Shown here one piece after another: positions 37,452 through 45,237 of a stretch of 64,000 nt of DNA. Positions within the stretch are counted from its first letter, which is position 1. The number at the start of each line of letters is the position of its first letter. The position numbers and the translations under genes are program-made. The stretch is from Pseudomonadota bacterium (GTDB taxonomy: Bacteria > Desulfobacterota > Desulfobulbia > Desulfobulbales > Desulfurivibrionaceae). The stretch is from NCBI GenBank assembly GCA_018830485.1, contig JAHJRQ010000015.1, forward strand, positions 124,001-188,000. Direction: 5' to 3'. The notes beneath the pieces were generated by a model. The model was not told the origin of the DNA. It saw nothing but the letters and a program-made list of their open reading frames with translations, and made no database searches.

Positions 37452-37480
37452 CATGCACGAGCGGACATGGCCCGTGCATG
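37452..37480 (+). repeat. Leader hairpin
   Basis: CATGCACG (37452-37459) pairs perfectly with CGTGCATG (37473-37480). It sits between the palindrome and the split-Soret start. Confidence 0.45.
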
Positions 37481-37511
37481 TTGAATGAAATCGCCATGGG
37501 AGGCAAAAAGC

Positions 37512-38306
37512 ATGACAGAGAGGAAGAAAAGCCAATGTAACCAGGAACGCCGTTCGCTTTTGATCGGGGCCGGCAAAATCGCCGCCGGCGCCGCGCTTGT
37601 TTCGGCTGGGAGCTTCACCCTGCCCAAGCTGGCCAAGGCCAAGGCGGCCGCGACACAGTGGCCGTGGCCCTATGTCAAACTCGATCCGGCAAAAACCGCC
37701 GATCTGGCCTACGAGGAGTGGTATCGGGTCTTCTGCGGAGCGGCTGTGGTCAGCAGCGTCTTCAGTCAGTTGCGCGAAAAGGTCGGCGAGCCGTACAACT
37801 CGTTCCCGGTAGATGCCTTTGTCTTTCTCGAGGGCGGTCAAGTGGGGTGGGGCACAATCTGCGGCTCGAACGCAGGCGCCAATATGGTGGCGAATCTCAT
37901 CGTCGGCCCCCGTGTTGCCGGGGCTACGGAGGGGCACCTGATAAGCGAGGACATCATGCAGTGGTATTCGGACACCGCCTTGCCGGTTTACGTCCCCAAA
38001 ACCCCCAAGCAGACCGGCGAGATCGTCAAGACCACCAGCGAATCACCCCTCTGTCATGTTTCGGTGGGCAAGTGGATGAAAGCGGCAGGCAAGCCGATCG
38101 GCAGCCCTGAGCGCAAGGATCGCTGCGCACGGGTGGCGGCCAGCACCGCCTTCCATTTGGTGACGATGCTGAACGATTGGAAGGACGGCAAGTATGCGGC
38201 CAAGAGCACCCATGCCCCGGTCAAGGACTTTGGCATCACCGGGCAGTTCAACTGCTTGGAATGCCATGGCAACAACGTGCCCACGCCGCCGATGGCCAAA
38301 AAATAA
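37512..38306 (+). CDS. Split-Soret cytochrome c family protein with Tat-like leader
   Basis: 264 residues from the ATG at 37512 (GGGAGG about 9 bases upstream). The N-terminus has ERRSLLIGAGKIAAGAALVS, a twin-arginine signal. The body shows the C-GCAxxG-C-C family layout: RVFCGAAVVSSVF, VGWGTICGSNAGANMVANLI, SPLCHVSVGKWM and KDRCARVAA, and the C-terminus has the haem motif CLECH in FNCLECHGNNVP. Split-Soret cytochrome c of Desulfovibrio is a small dimer with two stacked haems per dimer pair; this is the same family by layout. It converges with the YeeE genes. An upstream in-frame ATG at 37485 is less likely. Confidence 0.8.
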   Translation: MTERKKSQCNQERRSLLIGAGKIAAGAALVSAGSFTLPKLAKAKAAATQWPWPYVKLDPAKTADLAYEEWYRVFCGAAVVSSVFSQLREKVGEPYNSFPVDAFVFLEGGQVGWGTICGSNAGANMVANLIVGPRVAGATEGHLISEDIMQWYSDTALPVYVPKTPKQTGEIVKTTSESPLCHVSVGKWMKAAGKPIGSPERKDRCARVAASTAFHLVTMLNDWKDGKYAAKSTHAPVKDFGITGQFNCLECHGNNVPTPPMAKK

Positions 38307-38504
38307 CGCATCGTTTCTGCTCGCTGTTGCCCCGTTTGTTTTTTTGCCGGAAGGGAAACGCGAGCGCAGGTTTCGGATAATTGCTTGTTTCGACAAGGGA
38401 TCCGGGGGACACCCTGCTTAATGACGCATTGGGCGGGTGTCCCTCGGACCCAGACGGATTATGGAGAAGAGGGGCTGCGCGAGGCGCGGCCGATGCCGCA
38501 CGGC

Positions 38505-39032
38505 TTACAGCCCCTTCTTTTCGAGCCAGCGCAGGAACAGGACGCCCCCCGCGACAAAAACGACGATCACCGGCCAATGATTGATGCCGAGGAGTTGGGG
38601 AATGGTGATCTTGCCAAAGTCCCCCCAGGTGAGCACCGTTTCCTTGATGAACGGAAAAGACTCGGCATAGAGCGCCGCCCCAAGCACCATCCCGGCGATA
38701 CCCCAGACCGCGTCCCAACGGCCTTCGCCCAAAGCCCCCACCGAGGTGCCGGGGCAGTAGCCGATCAGCCCCCAGCCCAGCCCGAAGATCAAGCCGCCGA
38801 GAATGGTGCCGCCAAGGATCGTCGCTTTGATGGAAAGTTTGGCGAGCCCCAGATCATGGAGCAGGTAGACCCCGATCATTCCCACCAGCACACTGGAAAG
38901 CATGAACTTGATGATGGTCATGTCCTGAAGACGCAGGGCTGCCAGTTGCTTGTCGTAGCGCAGCACCCTGCCTTTCTGCAGTAAAAATCCGAAGAGCACG
39001 CCGGTAATAAGACCTGCCAGAAGTTGATTCAT
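38505..39032 (-). CDS. YeeE/YedE transporter half, second subunit
   Basis: 175 residues, four or five membrane helices. Contains LIGYCPGTSVGALGEGRWDA with the CPGT motif typical of the second half of the YeeE/YedE (PmpA/PmpB) sulfur-compound transporters, and begins MNQLLAGLITGVLFGFLLQK. Its ATG (39032) overlaps the stop of the upstream gene as ATGA, so the two halves are translationally coupled and should form one transporter for thiosulfate or a related sulfur species. Confidence 0.88.
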   Translation of the reverse strand: MNQLLAGLITGVLFGFLLQKGRVLRYDKQLAALRLQDMTIIKFMLSSVLVGMIGVYLLHDLGLAKLSIKATILGGTILGGLIFGLGWGLIGYCPGTSVGALGEGRWDAVWGIAGMVLGAALYAESFPFIKETVLTWGDFGKITIPQLLGINHWPVIVVFVAGGVLFLRWLEKKGL

Positions 39033-39556
39033 GGTTGCCCTCCCTTACCGTACACAAGGCGCGCCATGATGATACCGCCGGCAAAAAAACAGACCAGCGC
39101 AATGTAGCCGCTTACCGCTAGCTGGAGCGAACCGCTCAGCCCGTGACCGCTGGGTCAGCCGTCGGCCAGGCGGGCGCCGTACATGGCGATAGTGCCGCCG
39201 GCAAAGGCGGCCATGCCCCGCTTGATGGTCGAGGGGCCGAATTTGGCCCGCCACATGTCCGGCACCCCCTGGAATTTGAAGCTGCCCGAGCGCAACGCCG
39301 CGAGGAATGAACCGATCAGAATGCCGATCAGGAACATCCACTGCCAGTCAATAATGGGCTTCTCTTTCAAGAAATACTCCATCTGACTGACCCGTTCCGG
39401 GCTGAAGAGCTGCTCGATCATCCCGGCGCCCCGCACAAAGGTGGTGGAGGCCCCGGCGTATTTGCCGGTGAGCCAGACCGAACCGACGATCACCAGCCCG
39501 CTCAAGGCCCCGGCCACATAGGGGTTCCATTGTCCCTTTTCCATTTGTCCTGCCAT
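39029..39556 (-). CDS. YeeE/YedE transporter half, first subunit, probable selenoprotein (UGA at residue 134)
   Basis: The frame from the ATG at 39556 (GAGGAGGGCG just upstream) runs to an in-frame TGA at 39157-39155, then continues open in the same frame to a TGA at 39031-39029. Read through, it gives 175 residues with the UGA as residue 134 in ARLADG-U-PSGHGLSGSLQL. The family motif here is G-G-C-x-S-G-H-G-x-S-G, so the UGA takes the place of the conserved transport cysteine. The extension adds a last membrane helix (SGYIALVCFFAGGIIMARLV) and ends in a 4-base ATGA overlap with the partner gene. A SECIS-like hairpin follows the UGA. Without readthrough the protein would lose its key motif and helix. 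A C-to-UGA sequencing error or a pseudogene is the alternative. Confidence 0.82.
39121..39140 (-). promoter_or_regulatory. Bacterial SECIS-like hairpin after the UGA
   Basis: On the minus strand GCTGAGCG, loop GTT, CGCT-C-CAGC: an 8-pair stem with one bulged C and a three-base loop starting with G. The loop G is 23 bases from the UGA, inside the 16-37 base range reported for bacterial SECIS elements, in which a G at the start of a small apical loop is typical. Confidence 0.6.
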
Positions 39557-39752
39557 GAACGCCCTCCTCATTGATGATGCTGTTATTGTTGGCGAAGATT
39601 TTCCGCTCCTGCCTGCAGGATACAAAAGCGCGGGAAAATTCGCCATGAAAAATGGCACGTACCGGTAAGACACAATGACGCAGAAGCCACAGGGGAGTGT
39701 CGAAAAAACCTGCTTCCTTTTCCGCAACCAAAACGGCACACGAACACTCTGC

Positions 39753-41168
39753 TCACATCGCCCTGGGCCGGAGTTGCGTGGGCGGCGGCCATGGTTCCTT
39801 GGCGCGCAAACTCTCCAACCGCAGGGCAGAACGAAGGGCCTTGAGACTGCATGTCCCGGAGTCGTCCTTTTCCTCTTCCGCCGACTCTTCCCTGGGCGGC
39901 TTCCAGTAACAGACATGGGCATAGAGGGTTTTCTCCAGAAAACCACCATGGCCCGACCGAACGGGAATATCCAGGATGCCGTTCCCAAAGCGTCCGGCAA
40001 GCGGCCCGCCGATCATATCCCCGAGAACGCCTTTCCGGTGGGGAAAGAAGAGATTGGTCCAGCGAGTGGAGGCAAAGGGCGCCCCATGGTGCGGAATGCG
40101 CACACTTACTGGGTGCGCGTACACGGGAGACTCATAGTTTTTCTGGTAATGCGTCTCCTCTGCCGGCACCGGCGGACAGCAGGGAAATTCAAATTCAACC
40201 TTGCGCTGCTCGAAACTCCACGGGTCTTCCTCCATGAGCAGGGTGGCGTGGGTCAAAGGGGAACCCAGCGTGATGAAATCGGTGACAAGCCAAGGGATGC
40301 CCGCGGCACGATGTTCCCGCCAGAGTTCGTGCTGCCTGTGCTGGAACTCCTCCACTTCGCCGGCGCCGATCGTTGCCGGGTCGCGTTGCAGCTCTGCGGC
40401 CACGGCATCAAAGTCCACGGCTTTCGGCTGCTTTTGCGGGGAGGGATCATGGGCTTCCCGCAATTCCACCCAGAGGTGCCGGATCATGTCGTAGCCGATA
40501 ACCGAACCCAGGCTGTGCCCGACCACGACAATCCGAAAGTATTTTTTGGATTCGTGTAAGGCGCGGAGGAGCTTGATCCCTTCCGCCCGGATCTTGTTCC
40601 GTTTGTCGATGTTGCCGGGGGAAGGAGTCAAATAGCGGGCGGCGTCTGCCACGTAGCCGAGGATGAAACGGCTGCCGATGGCCTGCAGGCCAAGAACAGC
40701 CAAGGCGAAGTACAACTGCTGCTTCTCGTACAACGCCGCGAACCGCACCCCCAACGATTGACTCGTTTGGTCGAACAGCCCCCAGAGCACCAGCACCCCG
40801 GCCAGCAACAGCCCGCTGCACGTTGCATAGTAAATCGGACGCAGTTTCCGGGGAATATTCCGGGGGTGCCGCGCCAGCAACCCACCCAGCCAGGACAGCA
40901 CCGAACTGTATTTGGAATCGCACAGGTGATGCGACCAATAATACTCATAGAATTCGGTAATGGGCCGGTGCGCTTCCCTGTCTTTTGGCGCCTGGAGACA
41001 TCTGAGCTCAAAAGACTCGCTCATCCGATCCGGTTTACTGCGGTACTTTTTCCGCGCGCTTTTCGAGGTGGCCGGAAGAACGGCATCCACGAAACTCCGG
41101 AGTGTTTCCATGGGACGTTGCTCGCCGATGCCATGGATGACCACGACCGCCTGCTTGGGACGATTCAT
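39753..41168 (-). CDS. Lipase-like alpha/beta hydrolase with internal membrane helices
   Basis: 471 residues. N-terminal QAVVVIHGIGEQRPMETLRS (oxyanion-type HG motif), then two hydrophobic segments (about residues 115-175, GLLLAGVLVLWGLF and FALAVLGLQAIGSRF), then the nucleophile elbow GHSLGSVIGYDMI (Ser about 224) and a candidate late Asp/His region (DFITLGSPLTHATLLM). The insertion of two membrane helices between the first strand and the nucleophile is odd. Substrate unknown. The C-terminal 50 residues are charged and low in complexity. Confidence 0.7.
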   Translation of the reverse strand: MNRPKQAVVVIHGIGEQRPMETLRSFVDAVLPATSKSARKKYRSKPDRMSESFELRCLQAPKDREAHRPITEFYEYYWSHHLCDSKYSSVLSWLGGLLARHPRNIPRKLRPIYYATCSGLLLAGVLVLWGLFDQTSQSLGVRFAALYEKQQLYFALAVLGLQAIGSRFILGYVADAARYLTPSPGNIDKRNKIRAEGIKLLRALHESKKYFRIVVVGHSLGSVIGYDMIRHLWVELREAHDPSPQKQPKAVDFDAVAAELQRDPATIGAGEVEEFQHRQHELWREHRAAGIPWLVTDFITLGSPLTHATLLMEEDPWSFEQRKVEFEFPCCPPVPAEETHYQKNYESPVYAHPVSVRIPHHGAPFASTRWTNLFFPHRKGVLGDMIGGPLAGRFGNGILDIPVRSGHGGFLEKTLYAHVCYWKPPREESAEEEKDDSGTCSLKALRSALRLESLRAKEPWPPPTQLRPRAM

Positions 41169-41776
41169 GCTTCAGCCTCTCCTTGCCTGGAATAATTCGC
41201 CGCAGCCGCCATAACTTCCCGCGCCTTTCCGGGGCGGCTGGCGCATGACCCCGAGAGCACAGGCATTGACCATGCAGTCTCCTACGGTTCCGGCCCACAC
41301 TCCCCCTGGTGTGCGCATTGCGAGGCTGTTTTGCCCGCCCGGCTGGGGGTTTCTCGCGGAAAGCGCTCGGGGTGAGGCACAGCTTTTTTTGCCGGCAGCT
41401 CCTGCTCAGCGCATCACAGCGCGACTCACCCTTTTTCCTCTACAAACCGCGGCCGACCTCACGCATCGGCCCGGAGCCGACAGAGGAAACACCCATTCCC
41501 TCCAGCATCTTTCTGGTCCGGCCTCTTTCCCGCAGGCCCGCATCCGCAGGAGATGCCGCGGATGCGCATGTGCTCCCTGACCAATTTATCACACTTCACC
41601 CAGAGTCTTCCATGGGAAACGCTTTCCCCCTGCCCCGGGTCTCCCTGGCTGGGAACGCGGGACCTGTTGCCAAAAAAAACCTTCGGCCTCAGGAAAAAAT
41701 GGGACTCGATTTTCCAGCGCCACCTGGGGTAGAGTGAACGAAACTTTGCTAAAAAACTCTCCGGGAGTATGCCGAT
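41169..41776. other. Gene-free stretch upstream of the KefB-like gene
   Basis: About 600 bases between divergent genes. Open frames exist on both strands but have no start signals, family motifs or sensible composition. I see no RNA gene or clear repeat. Promoters for both flanking genes should lie here. Confidence 0.5.
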
Positions 41777-43438
41777 ATGGAATTTCTTCAAACAGCGACC
41801 TGTGTCAACAGCGTCTGGGTGGGCAGCGCCTTTCTCTTCGGCTTTGGCTGCAAGCGGCTCAATCTTCCGCCCATGCTGGGCTTTCTCCTGGCAGGCTTTG
41901 CCATGAACTTTCTCGGTCTGACCGGGGGCTCCCTGGCCCTGGACAAGATCGCGGACATGGGTATCATGGTCCTGCTCTTCACCATCGGCCTCAAGCTTGA
42001 CCTCAAGGGGCTGAGCAAGCCGGAGATCTGGGGCGGCGCCACGCTGCATGCCCTGCTCACCATTTTCCTGCTGACGGCGATGATTCTGGCGGCCTCCACC
42101 CTCGGGATTGCGCACCTTGCCGGACTCAGCCTGGAACAGGCAGCCCTGATCGGTTTCGCCTTGAGTTTTTCCAGCACGGTCTTTGCGGTGAAGGTTCTCG
42201 AGGAAAAGGGCGAGATGAACGCCCTGCACGGCCATGCCGCCATCGGCATCCTCATCATGCAGGATCTGATGGCCGTGTTGTTCCTCACCGTCTCCAAAGG
42301 CGAGTTCCCATCTGCCTGGGCTTTAGGCCTGCCGCTCCTGCTTCTCTCCCTCCGGCCGTTGCTCATGCACATCATCGATCATCTCGGCCATGGCGAGCTC
42401 CTGCCCCTGAGCGGCCTCTTCATCGCCCTGGCCGTGGGCGCCACCAGCTTCTCCCTGGTGGGCTTGAAACCGGACCTCGGCGCGCTGGTCATCGGCATGC
42501 TGATCGGCTCCCATGGCCGGGCCCATGAGCTTTCCCGTTCGCTTTACAGCTTCAAGGATATCTTCCTGGTCGGTTTCTTTTTCCAGATCGGATTCACCGC
42601 CATCCCCCATTTCGGGCATGTCCTTGTCGCCCTGGGGCTTGCCGCCGTGCTTCCGGCAAAAACCTTCCTCTATTTCCTGGTCCTGACCCGCTTTCGGCTC
42701 CGTGCCAGAACCAGCCTGCTGGCCAGCTTGAACCTGGCCAATTATTCCGAGTTCGGCCTGCTCGTCACCGCCATCGCCATGAAACAGGGCTGGCTCGATC
42801 CGGACTGGCTGATCATCGTTGCCCTGGCGCTCACCTTTTCCTTTTTGCTGGCCGCGCCGCTTAACAGCACGGCCAACCGCCTCTATGACCGTTTTGCCCT
42901 ACAGCTCCAGCGGTTTGAAACCAAAACCCGCCATCCCGGAGACGTCCGGCTCGATCTGGGTCAGGCCGACACCCTCATCTTCGGCATGGGGCCCTTCGGG
43001 GCCATGGCCTACGACACTATCCGGGAGCGGATGGGAAACGGGGTGCTGGCCGTGGATTACAACCGGGACACGGTCAGGCAGCACTTTGCGGCGGGCCGCA
43101 GGGTGATCTGGGGCGATGCCACTGATTATGATTTCTGGCACACGATCGATCTTTCCAGGCTGAAAATCATCCTGCTCACCATGAGCAACCACCAGGCAAA
43201 CCTGCTGGCCCTGCGGGAAATCCACTCCGCCGGCTTCCAGGGCCCGGTGACCGCCATAGCCCGTTTCGAGGACCAACGCCTGGAACTGGAAGAAGCCGGC
43301 GCCACAGCGGCCTACAATATCTTTTCCGAGGCAGGGGCGGGCTATGCCGACCATGTCTGCCGCGCCACCGGCCTGGTCTGCAAGACACGTTTTTTTGTGC
43401 CGGGCAACGATATCCAGAGCCTGTCCGTCAAGGGCTGA
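41777..43438 (+). CDS. KefB-type monovalent cation/proton antiporter (CPA2) with TrkA-N domain
   Basis: 553 residues. Residues 1-375 form a CPA2 membrane domain with about twelve helices (VNSVWVGSAFLFGFGCKRLN, FALSFSSTVFAVKVLEEKGE, HAAIGILIMQDLMAVLFLTV). Residues about 395-510 form a TrkA-N/RCK domain (DTLIFGMGPFGAMAYDTIRE, AVDYNRD). It exports K+ or Na+ against H+ under nucleotide or redox control. Ribosome binding site GGGAG about 10 bases upstream. No Kef ancillary subunit is next to it. Confidence 0.92.
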   Translation: MEFLQTATCVNSVWVGSAFLFGFGCKRLNLPPMLGFLLAGFAMNFLGLTGGSLALDKIADMGIMVLLFTIGLKLDLKGLSKPEIWGGATLHALLTIFLLTAMILAASTLGIAHLAGLSLEQAALIGFALSFSSTVFAVKVLEEKGEMNALHGHAAIGILIMQDLMAVLFLTVSKGEFPSAWALGLPLLLLSLRPLLMHIIDHLGHGELLPLSGLFIALAVGATSFSLVGLKPDLGALVIGMLIGSHGRAHELSRSLYSFKDIFLVGFFFQIGFTAIPHFGHVLVALGLAAVLPAKTFLYFLVLTRFRLRARTSLLASLNLANYSEFGLLVTAIAMKQGWLDPDWLIIVALALTFSFLLAAPLNSTANRLYDRFALQLQRFETKTRHPGDVRLDLGQADTLIFGMGPFGAMAYDTIRERMGNGVLAVDYNRDTVRQHFAAGRRVIWGDATDYDFWHTIDLSRLKIILLTMSNHQANLLALREIHSAGFQGPVTAIARFEDQRLELEEAGATAAYNIFSEAGAGYADHVCRATGLVCKTRFFVPGNDIQSLSVKG

Positions 43439-44019
43439 AAGCGGGCAGCCCCCCTTGATACCCCATGACCCAGCACCCAGAGGAGTATTTCCATGGCCGC
43501 GGTTGAAAAAAAGGCCATGCTGTTGGGGATTGTCGGTTTCACCAGCCGGATCCCGACCCTCTCTCCCCTGCCCCGATCGCACCTCTTCCGTTTTGCATGG
43601 ATTGTAAGTTGGATTGACAAACCATGTAAATTTCGGTGATCGCCTCTATGCCATTGAGGCCAAATCCGCCGTCACAGCAACACCGGATTTTTTTAAAGGC
43701 TTCGCGCCCTTTGCCGAGGGGGAGGGCTATACCGCCCTGCCGGCGCATATTGAAAATGCCGTGGTCTATGGCGGCGAGGCGTCGCAGCAACGGCGCGGCT
43801 CATTGCGTGGCGGGATGTGGTGAGATTCTGCCTGTCGAGAAAGTGAAAGGATCTACTCACGCACAGACACCGGCATGTTTCAAAAAACATTGACGAGGAA
43901 TTAAGAAGGTGGGCATGGAATACCTTTCGGCTTGACAGGAAATCCATATTATGTCCCCGGAATTCCCCTGCAATGGTCGTGCTTGCTCTCCTCTTTACCT
44001 GCCATGGGTCGGCCCTCTG
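43439..44019. other. Decayed stretch between the antiporter and the sterol-desaturase-like gene
   Basis: Holds the ATPase remnant described separately and two copies of a short ATTATG/CCCGGA-type motif (43946-43964 and 44021-44044). No intact gene seen. Confidence 0.5.
43632..43823 (+). pseudogene. C-terminal remnant of a DUF4143-type AAA ATPase
   Basis: The frame FGDRLYAIEAKSAVTATPDF then FKGFAPFAEGEG and ENAVVYGGEASQQRRG matches the end of the archaeal-type ATPases with DUF4143, in which GxxLxAIEIKSG..T..DFFKGL..F and VVYGGD.SQ.R.. close the protein. Nothing of the ATPase core (Walker motifs) is present upstream, so this is a broken gene. It marks the start of the accessory region. Confidence 0.65.
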
Positions 44020-44910
44020 TTAGGTATTATGCCCAGGATGCCCCACGTCCCTATTGGCTTCCTGTCGCCTTACAATTGTTTCAGGATCGGCACCATGACG
44101 ATCTATTGAGTAAGACCCGGTTTTCTCGATAAAAGGCATGAGCAGCATATAGAGCAGGTTATTCTTATTTGGTTCACGAAACTGTGCGAGTCCTATAGTC
44201 ATTTTTTCATGCCCCATCACAGGTTGTGCCCGATATGTGCCGAAGATGCGGTCCCACCAAGGGAAGTTGAATCCGAAATTGCTGTTTGTTTCGCGGATGG
44301 TGACGGAGTGGTGCACTCGATGCTGGTCCGGCGTGACAACCAGCAACCGGAGGTACTTGTCAAGCTTTAGGGGCAGCTTGAGATTGCCGTGGTTGAACAT
44401 GGCGGTGCCGTTGAGAATGATCTCAAAAAGAATAACCGCGAACACCGTGGGCCCAAGGGCGGCGATGGTTGTCATTTTGATGACCATGCTGATGAGTATT
44501 TCAATGGGATGAAACCGCAACCCCGTGGTGACATCAATGTCCATGTCGGCATGATGCATCATGTGCAGCCGCCAGATCAGGGGTACGGTGTGGAACATCA
44601 CATGCTGGAGATACACTACTAGATCGAGCACCAGGACGCTGATGAGTACTTCAAGCCATTCCGGCAAATCTACCATGTTGAGCAGCCCCCATCCTTGCTC
44701 CTGGGCTGCGAAGGCCACATGCACACCGATGAAGGGGAAAAGGAGCCGGACTGCAAGTGTACCCACCGCCACCACTCCCAGGTTGCTGAGCCACCTTGTC
44801 AGCTTGGACATAGTCAGCATCCGCCGAGGAGCTAGAATTTCACCCAAGGCGACAAGTACCAGAATACCGAAAAAAAAGGCCATCCGAGTTGTAGCTTCAT
44901 GTTCCATCAT
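44020..44910 (-). CDS. Sterol desaturase / fatty acid hydroxylase family membrane protein
   Basis: 296 residues, membrane di-iron enzyme family. The histidine clusters are present: QHVMFH, RLHMMHHAD and DQHRVHH, with an intervening FNHGN. About four to five membrane helices. Substrate unknown; bacterial members hydroxylate or desaturate lipids and sterol-like or hopanoid compounds. In an anaerobe an O2-dependent enzyme is unexpected and suggests acquisition. The last 15 residues run through the short repeat at 44021-44044. Confidence 0.85.
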   Translation of the reverse strand: MMEHEATTRMAFFFGILVLVALGEILAPRRMLTMSKLTRWLSNLGVVAVGTLAVRLLFPFIGVHVAFAAQEQGWGLLNMVDLPEWLEVLISVLVLDLVVYLQHVMFHTVPLIWRLHMMHHADMDIDVTTGLRFHPIEILISMVIKMTTIAALGPTVFAVILFEIILNGTAMFNHGNLKLPLKLDKYLRLLVVTPDQHRVHHSVTIRETNSNFGFNFPWWDRIFGTYRAQPVMGHEKMTIGLAQFREPNKNNLLYMLLMPFIEKTGSYSIDRHGADPETIVRRQEANRDVGHPGHNT

Positions 44911-45237
44911 CTTTTCCTTTTCACTAATTGAAACAAAAAAACATTTTTAAAGTATTTTTTTGCAATTTTGCGTGTTCGTTGATGTGAAAACCCTTTACGG
45001 ATGCAAAATGGGGATGGAGGCCGATATTTTGACCTCTTACTTCAACTCATTCCCATAAAACCAAACTCCAGGCCATTGTCCTTACTATCCTGACACACGC
45101 ACTCCTTTGCTGCCAATCGAAATATGATCAAAGCATAAAAAAAACCCGCAACCATTTCTGGCGCGGGTTTTTTTGGTTGAACTTTTGCCAATCGGCGAGG
45201 CGCTGCACAAGGCAAATACCCTCTCGCCCATGCCTCC
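44911..45237. other. Intergenic region with AT-rich tract
   Basis: Upstream of the desaturase-like gene and downstream of ampG. A poly-A/T tract lies at about 44930-44970 and the ampG-side terminator at 45137-45174. No gene seen. Confidence 0.5.
45137..45174 (-). terminator. Terminator downstream of ampG, near-duplicate of the tRNA-Ser terminator
   Basis: CCCGC (45145-45149) and GCGGG (45163-45167) around an 13-base loop, flanked by A8 and T7, so it could work in both directions. It is nearly identical to the element at 48599-48635. Confidence 0.8.

Noticed and set aside
41309-41737. Open frame in the gap before the KefB-like gene
   Set aside because: No ribosome binding site, no motif and a composition unlike the coding regions around it.
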